64,000 nucleotides of DNA from Candidatus Symbiobacter mobilis CR (lineage in GTDB: Bacteria; Pseudomonadota; Gammaproteobacteria; Burkholderiales; Burkholderiaceae_C): contig NC_022576.1 in the NCBI RefSeq assembly GCF_000477435.1, positions 1,860,001-1,924,000 on the forward strand, written 5' to 3'. Below, piece after piece: positions 20,519-27,035 of the stretch. The translations under genes were made by a program, and so were the position numbers. The stretch's first letter is position 1. Each line of letters starts with the position of its first letter. The notes beneath the pieces are model-generated. The model was not told the DNA's origin and did no database searches. It saw only the letters and a program-made list of their open reading frames with translations.

Positions 20519-20967
20519 GGGCAGTGATCGGATGGTGTGGCCGCCGCGCCCCATGGATCCAGCAGTTCGTGCGCTATGGTCTCGTTGGGGTCGGCGCGCT
20601 GGGGGTGGATGTAGGCGCCTTCACGCTGGCTCGGTATGGGGGGGCCGATCTCGTCACGGCCAATGTGCTGGGGCGGTTGCTGGGCGCGCTCGCTGCTTTT
20701 GCGGCGAACTATGCATGGACATTCGCGCTGCATGCCCATCGTGCCCCCATGCTGCGCTGCGGTGGGCGGTACGTCGTGTTGTGGGGGGCAGCCACGGTGC
20801 TCTCCACCTTGCTGCTGCACGCGCTGCTGGCCCTCGGCGTGCAGGAAACGGTGGGAAAGGTACTGGTCGAAGCGGCGATGCCGATACTCAACTTCGTCGC
20901 GGCGCGGTACTGGGTATTCCGTCAGCAGGGGATGCCGCCCGAGGGCACTGCTGGCCGCATCGCGTAG
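20515..20967 (+). CDS. GtrA-like membrane protein
   Basis: Four-helix membrane protein of the GtrA/DPMS-like family, thought to help flip undecaprenyl-phosphate-linked sugars. From the GTG at 20515 it has 150 residues: QQFVRYGLVGVGALGVDVGAFTLA (helix 1), LGRLLGALAAFAANYAWTF (helix 2), VVLWGAATVLSTLLLHALLA (helix 3) and a C-terminal helix ending FVAARYWVFRQQG. The FVRYGLVG start and N(F/Y)xxxRxWVF end are family hallmarks. The GTG overlaps the upstream stop (GTGA), indicating an operon; a second GTG at 20524 is also possible. An extended frame to 20371 lies over the upstream gene and is rejected. Confidence 0.85.
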   Translation: MRAVIGWCGRRAPWIQQFVRYGLVGVGALGVDVGAFTLARYGGADLVTANVLGRLLGALAAFAANYAWTFALHAHRAPMLRCGGRYVVLWGAATVLSTLLLHALLALGVQETVGKVLVEAAMPILNFVAARYWVFRQQGMPPEGTAGRIA

Positions 20968-20981
20968 GCGCTCCCCATCAC

Positions 20982-21026
20982 GGCCATGACTTTGCACAGG
21001 CGCACTGAATCAGAAAAGTCATGGCC
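20982..21026. other. 12-bp perfect inverted repeat after the GtrA-like gene
   Basis: GGCCATGACTTT (20982-20993) is exactly complementary to AAAGTCATGGCC (21015-21026) across 21 bases. It lacks a T-tract but could act as a transcript-end hairpin for the 17126-20967 operon, and it marks the left border of the intron/cassette region. Confidence 0.6.
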
Positions 21027-21032
21027 ATTCCC

Positions 21033-21401
21033 TCACCCCCCAGCCCCTATCCCGCTGGGCGCTTGGTGTGCATTGCGGCCTGGTCGAAAGCCGTAGCTCG
21101 ATTCCGAAAAGGTCGGGTCGAATATCGGCGTGAGCACCTGGGCGATGGCCTGTTGGATCACCCGATCCATGATGGTGGGGATGCCCAGCAGGCGTTTGCC
21201 GCCACCATGCTTGGGTATTTCTACCCTGCGCACGGCCTGCGGCTGGTATCGCCCTTCTCGGATTTGCTGCCGCACGGCTGGCCAGTGTGCGCGTGCATGG
21301 GTGGGAAAGTCTTCCATGGTCACGCCGTCATCCATTCCCACCGCACGCGGTGCAGATCTCCCCAGGTAAGAACGCAAACTTGCTGTGCATAAACGCCGCA
21401 T
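21033..21401 (-). pseudogene. Group II intron reverse transcriptase, N-terminal fragment
   Basis: 122-residue open frame starting MRRLCTASLRSYLG. It contains the RT-0/RT-1 region (VRRVEIPKHGGGKRLLGIPT, IMDRVIQQAIAQVLTPIF) and the start of RT-2 (DPTFSESSYGFRPGRNAH), then loses homology after about residue 112. The YADD active site, maturase and DNA-binding parts are absent, so it cannot be functional. Confidence 0.85.
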
Positions 21402-21641
21402 TTACCCTAAGCGCCAAACCGATGGGCTTTGCTGTCCTGTGCCAGCTCGCCTCGGCACTCTGGGCCTTCTATGCGGTTTCTGTTCGTCGTCTCGCACTTT
21501 TGCACTCGGGCTTCCTCCAGACTACTTCTCGCGAAATAGCCCTTGCCGTCGGCTAGTGATTACTATTGCTCACGTTGAGTCCAATTCGGTTCTCCCACAG
21601 GGGACTTCCACCCCATCAGTTCGCGCCCATGCTGGGCGCAC
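21058..21641 (-). mobile_element. Group II intron copy 1 (class C-attC-like), 3'-truncated
   Basis: Read on the minus strand, the element starts with GTGCGCCCAGCATGGGCGCG at 21641, a fitting 5' end for a group II intron (GTGYG consensus). It continues through a ~240-nt leader into the start of the intron reverse transcriptase. The element is broken at about 21058, inside the RT, so the catalytic RNA domains V-VI are missing. Its 5' neighbour is an attC-like hairpin at 21642-21702, the class of target used by IIC-attC introns. It runs antisense to the cassette genes, as expected for insertion into the attC bottom strand. Confidence 0.8.
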
Positions 21642-21702
21642 ACTTGGCAGTCAACCGGACCTGCGCAAAAAGCCGCGCAGGCCGCTCACTTCTACGTTAG
21701 GC
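21642..21702 (+). other. attC-like recombination site, interrupted by intron copy 1
   Basis: On the plus strand CGG-A-CCTGCGC (21656-21666) pairs with GCGCAGG-CCG (21675-21684) leaving one unpaired A, resembling the extrahelical bases of integron attC sites. The segment ends in GTTAGGC (21696-21702), a perfect match to the R' core GTTRRRY, and begins with AC directly beside the intron end, the remainder expected of a split RYYYAAC core. It precedes the PIN-toxin cassette. Confidence 0.65.
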
Positions 21703-21758
21703 ATCCACAGTGGTTACGCCGTTGATGAAATTAGTCTCTATTATTTCAATATAATTTG

Positions 21759-22241
21759 ATGGAAGCAGTAGTTTATCTTGAGTCGTCAGTAATAAGCTAT
21801 TTGACAGCTAGACCAAACAGGGATGTTATTATTTCTGGAAGGCAAGCCATTACCATTGATTGGTGGGAAAATCAGCGACAAAGATTTGCGCTTCGCATAT
21901 CTGTTTTGGTCGAAGAAGAAATTAGTCGAGGCGATTACAAAGCCGCACAGCTTCGCCTTGAAGCTGTTGCTAACATTCCGAGCCTCACTATTTCGAGTGA
22001 AGCTGCGAGGATTTCCGAATTGCTGTTGACTAGAGGAGCCATTCCGAAAGGTAGCGAAGAAGATGCTTTGCATATCGGTATAGCCGCTGCTCAGGGTGTC
22101 GACTTTTTACTTACTTGGAACTTCAAACATATCAACAATGCAGAAACTAGAGAAGCCATTATTCAACTTGTAGAATCGTGTGGTTATAAATGTCCACAAC
22201 TATGTTCACCTGAAGAATTAGGAGGAATGTCGGATGATTAA
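21759..22241 (+). CDS. PIN-domain ribonuclease toxin (VapC-like)
   Basis: 160-residue PIN-domain protein, a predicted RNA-cleaving toxin. The N-terminus MEAVVYLESSVISYLTARP corresponds to the first acidic PIN motif, with Glu in place of the usual Asp, as in the subgroup I recall as 'YIETSVVSYL'. Further acidic positions appear in LVEEEISRGD and SEEDALHIGIAAAQGVDFLLTW. The ATG at 21759 is chosen; a TTG lies one codon upstream. The gene is markedly AT-rich relative to the chromosome and overlaps a small downstream gene by eight bases. It lies in a cassette between attC-like sites, a common setting for toxin-antitoxin pairs. Confidence 0.85.
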   Translation: MEAVVYLESSVISYLTARPNRDVIISGRQAITIDWWENQRQRFALRISVLVEEEISRGDYKAAQLRLEAVANIPSLTISSEAARISELLLTRGAIPKGSEEDALHIGIAAAQGVDFLLTWNFKHINNAETREAIIQLVESCGYKCPQLCSPEELGGMSDD

Positions 22242-22404
22242 TGATCCAATTGTTAAAGAAGTTCGTTTATACCGGCAAGAACATGCAGCGCGATATGGAA
22301 ACGATTTAAATCGAATTATCGAGGCATTTAGAAAAAAGGAACAAGAGTCAGGTCGTGTTTATTTAAACCCTGGTCCTAAGCTACTTCAAAAACAAACGAC
22401 GTAG
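22234..22404 (+). CDS. Small partner protein of the PIN toxin (putative antitoxin)
   Basis: 56-residue protein read directly from the sequence: it begins MINDPIVKEVRLYRQEHAAR and ends with a basic LLQKQTT tail. The pattern 'V-x-EVR-x-x-R-x-x-HA-x-x-Y-x-x-DL-x-x-I' matches small proteins I remember immediately following PIN genes of this subgroup. The preceding AGGAGGAATG inside the toxin gene (22219-22228) supplies a strong ribosome site. Its stop overlaps nothing; an attC core begins 13 bp later. The antitoxin role is inferred from position and size; the order toxin-then-partner is the reverse of most type II modules. Confidence 0.75.
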   Translation: MINDPIVKEVRLYRQEHAARYGNDLNRIIEAFRKKEQESGRVYLNPGPKLLQKQTT

Positions 22405-22421
22405 CAAGAAGTTCTGGCCTA

Positions 22422-23427
22422 ATCGGGTAGGCAACGGCTTCTAACCGTCGCCCCCCACACCACCCACCGTGCGGGTCCGCAGTGGGCGGTTCAACAAGTC
22501 GGCTCGCTCGACAAAGTCTTTCGCTTCCTACCCATGTACCCCTGTGCCTTGCACCACAGGTCTTTCACACTCAGCAAACCTTGCTCCTGTAACCACACGT
22601 TGGATAGGGCCTGATTGATAACCGGGGTTCTGGACATCTGCCAATAGCTTTTGCTGCTGACTCCGTGCTGAATTGCCGACTTCAGGCTTACGCCCAATGC
22701 CAACAGGTTCTTGATCTTCGTGCGCCGCCAGCGCCACTGTTTCCAGTAGCACATTCGGATGCGCCTTCTGATCCACTCGTCCAGTTCGGGTACCGGGCGG
22801 TAATACTGGCTGATGCCAAAGTAGCCCGTCCACCCCCGCAAGTATTGCCCCAGTTTCTTCAGCCGGTATTCCATGGAAACGCCCCAGTTTCGCGCAGTCA
22901 GCTTCTTGATGCGGTGCTTGAAATCCGCCAGGGCCTTATCAGTCCAGCGTACTTTCTTGCCCTGGATCGTGAAGCCCAGAAAGGCGCTTTCGCTCATCGG
23001 TGCCACCTTGCTTTTGGCCAGCACCCCGGCGCGCAGGTAGCGCCCAAATTTGCTGTCGCACGGCTGGCCAGTGTGCGCGTGCATGGGTGGGGAAGCCTTC
23101 CATGGTCACGCCGTCATCCATTCGCACCGCACGCGGTGCAGATATCCCCAGGTAAGAACGCAAACTTTCTGTGCGCAAACGCCGCATTTACCCTAAGCGC
23201 CAAACCGATGGGCTTTGCTGTCCTGTGCCAGCTCGCCTCGGCACTCTGGGCCTTCTATGCGGTTTCTGTTCGTCGTCTCGCACCTTTGCACTCAGGCTTC
23301 CTCCAGACTACTTCTCGCGAAGTAACCCTTGCCGTCGGCTAGTGGTTAAGATTGCTCACGGTGAGTCCAATTCGGTTCTCCCACAGGGGACTTCCACCCC
23401 ATCAGTTCGCGCCCATGCTGGGCGCAC
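22422..23427 (-). mobile_element. Group II intron copy 2, both ends intact, RT internally deleted
   Basis: The minus-strand element runs from GTGCGCCCAGCATGGG at 23427 to ...GCCTACCCGAT at 22422, about 1.0 kb. Near the 3' end the sequence AACCGCCCACTGC/GCACGGTGGGTGGT can form the domain V hairpin, followed by a domain VI-like stem with a bulged A region (GACGGTTAGAAGCCGTTG). Removing the element joins GCCTA (22417-22421) to AC (23428-23429), restoring the attC core GCCTAAC. The reverse transcriptase is deleted between its N-terminal ~45 codons and the maturase domain (junction near 23049-23056). The 3' boundary is uncertain by one base. Confidence 0.85.
22491..23084 (-). pseudogene. Group II intron maturase/X-domain fragment (copy 2)
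   Basis: 197-residue frame with the group II intron maturase-specific domain: FLGFTIQGKKVRWTDKALAD, LGQYLRGWTGYFGISQYYRP, LDEWIRRRIRMCYWKQWRW and VWLQEQGLLSVKDLW. All RT motifs are missing because of the internal deletion; a separate short frame from 23187 holds the first ~47 residues of the RT. An intact C-terminal maturase domain could in principle still be translated, but on its own it cannot drive retromobility. Confidence 0.85.
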
Positions 23428-23490
23428 ACCTTGCAGTCAAGCGGGATGCCGCGCTTACGCGCGTCGCCCCTTACTGTTGACGGTTATCTT
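23428..23490 (+). other. Remainder of the attC-like site split by intron copy 2
   Basis: CGCGC-TTAC-GCGCG (23450-23463) forms a hairpin with outer matches GTCAA (23436-23440) to TTGAC (23477-23481). With the GCCTA left of the intron it makes an R''-L''...L' arrangement. The right-hand core is not a clean GTTRRRY (nearest GTTATCT), so this end is degenerate. Belongs to the PIN-toxin cassette. Confidence 0.5.
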
Positions 23491-23530
23491 ATAAACGTTG
23501 CTTATCTTAAACGTTCGGAGGGAAAAGAAA

Positions 23531-23899
23531 ATGAAGATCAAAGTTTTAATAGTCCTCATCGCGCTATGCATTTGTACACCTGCATTCTCCAATCCATACA
23601 CGTATCGAGTGATTGAAAAACAAGACATATCGTATGGAGCAACCAAACGAATGGTCTACAGAATCTACCTCAATACTCAAACTAATCCTGATCAAACTCA
23701 AATGAAAGAAACTGCCCAGCAGATTTGGAAGGACGGCAACCAGAAATGGAAGGAATTCACAGTGTTCATGATCTTTGGAGAAATCAAGAACTTCAACTCT
23801 GGAGCCTACGGTATTGCCGAATTTACACCTTCAGGCATGAGCAGTTTTCGTATCAACGATGTTCCTCTGCAAATGCTGGAGCTTGAAAAAAAGAAATAA
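23531..23899 (+). CDS. Small secreted protein of unknown function (cassette gene)
   Basis: 122-residue protein starting MKIKVLIVLIALCICTPAFS, a clear Sec signal peptide with cleavage after AFS and mature N-terminus NPYTYR. A good ribosome site (GGAGGGAAAAG) precedes the ATG. The mature part is hydrophilic and Lys-rich, with no motif I recognise. Base composition is far more AT-rich than the flanking chromosome, and an attC-like hairpin follows within 100 bp; both support arrival as a mobile cassette. Confidence 0.7.
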   Translation: MKIKVLIVLIALCICTPAFSNPYTYRVIEKQDISYGATKRMVYRIYLNTQTNPDQTQMKETAQQIWKDGNQKWKEFTVFMIFGEIKNFNSGAYGIAEFTPSGMSSFRINDVPLQMLELEKKK

Positions 23900-23903
23900 A
23901 ATA

Positions 23904-23991
23904 ATCCGAACCAGTAGTTGGAGCCTACCAGAAAACGCCCGTCCAGTCAGGCAACGTTTATGTGCCGGGCGGCTCATCCATAACGTTAAAT
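23904..23991 (+). other. attC-like site after the first secreted-protein cassette
   Basis: CGCCCG (23936-23941) pairs with CGGGCG (23966-23971), and GAGCC (23921-23925) with GGCTC (23971-23975), with the loop in between. The segment ends in GTTAAAT (23985-23991), matching GTTRRRY. The left core (ATCCGAAC) is only an approximate RYYYAAC, so this is a candidate, not a certain attC. Confidence 0.5.
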
Positions 23992-24017
23992 AATAAAAAA
24001 ACACAAATGAGGAAAAA

Positions 24018-24338
24018 ATGAAAAAAGCAGTTATGTCGATTATTTTCATATTTGTTTTTACACCTACGGTTTTTGGTATGAGTGCGACAACCGTAGAAAA
24101 TGGATGTGCCTGTTTGTCTGAAACATGGCTTAATGATATGACGCAGTTTGTCATATCAAAAGATATGAAAAGTTTTGAAGCATATGTTAAAACAAACAAA
24201 TGCATCATCCTGAAAAGTGGATTAAAGGTAACAGTTACGAAATCTCCCGGAATGTTTGGCGGTAAGGTTGAGTTTGTGTATAATGGGATCAAATTCTGGG
24301 CAACAAGAGAATCTCTTACAAACTACAGCGCGGAATAA
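24018..24338 (+). CDS. Small secreted protein of unknown function (second cassette gene)
   Basis: 106-residue protein with the signal peptide MKKAVMSIIFIFVFTPTVFG and a mature domain containing three Cys residues (NGCACLSETW and NKCIILK). The motif pattern resembles no family I can name. It has a GAGGAAAAA ribosome site, strongly AT-rich codon use, and ends 11 bp before the intron copy 3 boundary, so that intron probably sits in this cassette's attC. Confidence 0.7.
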   Translation: MKKAVMSIIFIFVFTPTVFGMSATTVENGCACLSETWLNDMTQFVISKDMKSFEAYVKTNKCIILKSGLKVTVTKSPGMFGGKVEFVYNGIKFWATRESLTNYSAE

Positions 24339-24349
24339 CAATCAGCTAA

Positions 24350-25083
24350 ATCGGGTAGGCAACGGCTTCTAACCGTCGCCCCCCACACCACCCACCGTGC
24401 GGGTCCGCAGTGGGCGGTTCAACAAGTCGGCTCGCTCGACGATGTATTTCGCTTCATAACCAAGTAACCCTGTGCCTTGCACCACAGGTCTTTCACACTC
24501 AGCAAACCTTGCTCCTCTAGCCACGCATTGGATATCACCTGATTGATTACCGGGGTTCTGGACATCGGCTAATAGCTGTTGCTGCTGACTCCGTGCTGAA
24601 TCGCCGACTTCAGGCTTACGCCCAATGCCAGTAAGTTCTTGATCTTCGTGCGCGGCCAGCGCCACTGTTTCCAGTAGCACATTCGGATACGCCTTCTGAT
24701 CCACTCGTCCAGTTCGGGTACCGGGCGGTAATACTAGCTGATGCCAAAGTACGCCGTCCACCCCCGCAAGTATTGCCCCAGTTTCTTTAGCCGGTATTCC
24801 ATGGAAACGCCCCAGTTTCGCGCCGTCAGCTTCTTGATGCGGTGCTTGAAATCCGCCAGGGCTTTATCAGTCCAGCGTACTTTCTTGCCCTGGATCGTGA
24901 AGCCCAAAAAGGCGCATTCGCTCATCGGTGCCACTTTGCTTTTGACCAGCGCCCCGGTGCGCAGGTAGCGCCCAAATTTGCTGTCGCACGGCTGGCCAGT
25001 GTGCGCGTGCATGGGTGGGGAAGCCGTCCATGGTCACGCCGTCATCCATTCGCACCGCACGCGGTGCAGATATCCCCAGGTAA
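24350..25083 (-). mobile_element. Group II intron copy 3, 5'-truncated, same RT deletion as copy 2
   Basis: This segment aligns with 22422-23155 of copy 2 over about 735 bases without any net insertion or deletion, including the identical RT deletion junction (CAAATTTGCTGTCGCACGG). It stops at 25083, so the intron 5' end and about 270 bases of leader are lost. The maturase frame (24734-25012) is closed by an in-frame TAG where copy 2 reads CAG (FGIS followed by stop). It is therefore a dead relic. It ends nine bases before the stop of the response-regulator gene. Confidence 0.85.
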
Positions 25084-25092
25084 CCCATCTCT

Positions 25093-25722
25093 TCACACCA
25101 GCCCGTTGCGGATGGCGTAGACAGTCAGCTCGGAATTGTTCGTCAGCTTGAGTTTTTCGAGCACCCTGGCGCGGTACACACTCACAGTCTTCGGGCTGAG
25201 CATCAGCTCCTCGGCAATGTCTGCGAGGCGTTTGCCGCTGGCGATTTTGCACAGTGTTTGCAATTCGCGCTCCGATAGGCTGTCGTGCAGGCTTTCACTG
25301 GCCGGGGCGTGGAGGTGATCGACAAGCATCTGCGCCACCGCTGGCGTGACGTACTTGCGGCCTTGCGCAACGGTGCGCACGGCAGTGATCAGTTCGGCAG
25401 GATCCCCCGCCTTGTTCAGGTAGCCATGCGCACCCGCCTTGAGGCACCGCAGCGCGTACTGGTCTTCCGGATACATCGACACGATGAGGACACGCACCGG
25501 GGATTCGGCATCGCGCAGGCTGGCCAGCACCTCGATACCGTCGCGGCCGGGCATATTGATGTCGAGCACCAGCACGTCGCAATCCACCGTGCGCAACGCA
25601 CTGCGCACTTCTGCGTAACTCCCCGCTTCCGCAGTGACCTGGATGTCCACCGCTTCCTTGAGGGTGTCGCGGATCCCCCGGCGAACCATCGCATGGTCAT
25701 CGCACAAAACGACACGGATCAT
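25093..25722 (-). CDS. NarL/FixJ-family response regulator
   Basis: Two-component DNA-binding regulator of 209 residues from MIRVVLCDDHAMVRRG at 25722. The receiver domain has DD8-9, the phospho-acceptor Asp54 (VLVLDINMPG) and Lys in LNKAGDP. The C-terminal LuxR-type HTH is SLSERELQTLCKIASGKRL...LSPKTVSVYRARVLEKL. The family resemblance is closest to UvrY/GacA-like regulators. The longer frame (to 25887) overlaps the kinase region and is rejected. It lies 86 bp downstream of a HisKA_3 kinase on the same strand, its likely partner. Its 3' end touches the cassette/intron region but the protein looks complete. Confidence 0.92.
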   Translation of the reverse strand: MIRVVLCDDHAMVRRGIRDTLKEAVDIQVTAEAGSYAEVRSALRTVDCDVLVLDINMPGRDGIEVLASLRDAESPVRVLIVSMYPEDQYALRCLKAGAHGYLNKAGDPAELITAVRTVAQGRKYVTPAVAQMLVDHLHAPASESLHDSLSERELQTLCKIASGKRLADIAEELMLSPKTVSVYRARVLEKLKLTNNSELTVYAIRNGLV

Positions 25723-25808
25723 CCTGGATTCCTCAGTGGGACGCGCCCGAGTGGGCTGCTGGCATCTAGGATCATCGCTGCGTACTCCGAAATGCTGCGC
25801 GCTATGGG

Positions 25809-26900
25809 CTAGGAAAGGGAAGCACTCAGGGGAATGCTCAGGGTGATCGACGTTCCCACACCGGGCTGCGAACTGATGTCCACCCAACCCTCGACGGTCT
25901 TGGCCCGTTCGACCATCCCACGCAGCCCGAAAGAACGCTGCTTCTCCCGATCCTGCGGAGTCAGGCCGATACCGTCGTCGCGCACTTCCAGCGTCAACAT
26001 CCCCCCGCTATCGGAAAGCTCGATCTGCACGCGGGAGCACTGGGCGTGCTTGGCGATGTTCGTCAAAGCCTCCTGGGCGGTGCGGTACGCGACGAGTAGC
26101 ACCTCTTTCGGAAGCCCTTCCGGCTCGTGCGGAATGGCGACATGGGTGTCGATGCCCGTGCGGCGCGAAAAACTGTCGGCCAGCCATGTGATCGCCGCGC
26201 TCAGCCCCTGGTCGAGGATGGCCGGGCGCAGGTTGCGCATGATCCGCTGGCTGGCTTCGATGGCCTGCTGGAGCATCTCAGTCGCAGTCCCGATGTGTTC
26301 CTGCGCATCGGCAGCAGGGCAGTGGCGCTGTAGCCAAAACAGATCGAAGCGAATCGCGGCCAGCGCGCCACCGATGTCGTCGTGAATCTCTCGCGCTATC
26401 GCTGCACGTTCCTGCTCGATGATGTGTTGCAGATGCTCCGCAAACCCTGCAAGGCGCTCGCGGGACTGCGCAAGTTCCCGGTCTGCCAACTCCTTGGCGA
26501 TGCGCGTCTGGTGCAGCTCGATCGCACGGTCGATGACGTGGTACAGCCGACCCAGGTCATCCTTGGAAAGGTAATCGCTGATGCCGGTCTGGATCGCCGC
26601 GACAGCGGCAGCCTCGCCAATCGCGCCCGAGAGCAGGATGAAGGGCACGGTCGAACCCGTAGCGTGCATGCGCTGCCAAGCATCGAGCGCCGTAAAGCCT
26701 GCCAGGCGGTAGTCTGCAAGAATGGCGTCGAAGCGTGCTCCATCCAGCGCCGCGTCGAAATCGGCGAGGGTTTCCACCCGGTCAATATGGATCGCCCGAC
26801 CACTCTTGGCCAGCTCCCTGCGGACGAGGGCGTGGTCAATGGCGGAATCTTCCAGGTGCAGCAGATGCCAAGCATCGGCGGGGTCGATATCGGTAGGCAT
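25809..26900 (-). CDS. Soluble receiver-histidine kinase (REC-HisKA_3-HATPase_c)
   Basis: 363-residue cytoplasmic sensor kinase. From MPTDIDPADAWHLLHLEDS at 26900 it has an N-terminal receiver domain (Asp63 in ILADYRL; Lys in LSKDDL), a coiled linker, a HisKA_3 dimerisation domain with the phospho-accepting His173 in IAREIHDDIGGALA, and a NarL-type ATPase domain (TAQEALTNIAKHAQ, VRDDGIGL, FGLRGMVERA). There is no membrane or ligand-binding segment, so its input is probably another kinase or phosphatase acting on the receiver. It is divergent from the chemotaxis operon. The open frame to 27341 is an antisense artefact of the che operon start. Confidence 0.9.
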   Translation of the reverse strand: MPTDIDPADAWHLLHLEDSAIDHALVRRELAKSGRAIHIDRVETLADFDAALDGARFDAILADYRLAGFTALDAWQRMHATGSTVPFILLSGAIGEAAAVAAIQTGISDYLSKDDLGRLYHVIDRAIELHQTRIAKELADRELAQSRERLAGFAEHLQHIIEQERAAIAREIHDDIGGALAAIRFDLFWLQRHCPAADAQEHIGTATEMLQQAIEASQRIMRNLRPAILDQGLSAAITWLADSFSRRTGIDTHVAIPHEPEGLPKEVLLVAYRTAQEALTNIAKHAQCSRVQIELSDSGGMLTLEVRDDGIGLTPQDREKQRSFGLRGMVERAKTVEGWVDISSQPGVGTSITLSIPLSASLS

Positions 26901-26968
26901 GTCCCGTGCTGGGGCGTCCGCAGGGCGGCGTGGAAGAGCAAAAAGTTTGGCGCTATGATTGTCCGCAG

Positions 26969-26990
26969 GCGCCGGGGTCGTCCCCGGCGC
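26969..26990. other. Perfect 9-bp hairpin in the divergent kinase / che promoter region
   Basis: GCGCCGGGG (26969-26977) pairs with CCCCGGCGC (26982-26990) around a TCGT tetraloop, followed on the plus strand by CATTTTCATTTTG. It lies in the 135-bp gap between the divergent kinase and the chemotaxis operon. It could be an attenuator or a stem in the che leader; an operator is less likely for such a GC-dense short palindrome. Confidence 0.55.
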
Positions 26991-27035
26991 ACGCATTTTC
27001 ATTTTGCCCCATCCTGTCCGGAGTGCTTTTTGTTT

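Noticed and set aside
24369..24761. 130-codon minus frame in intron copy 3
   Set aside because: It is a shifted frame over the dead maturase region; the real maturase frame is interrupted by TAG.
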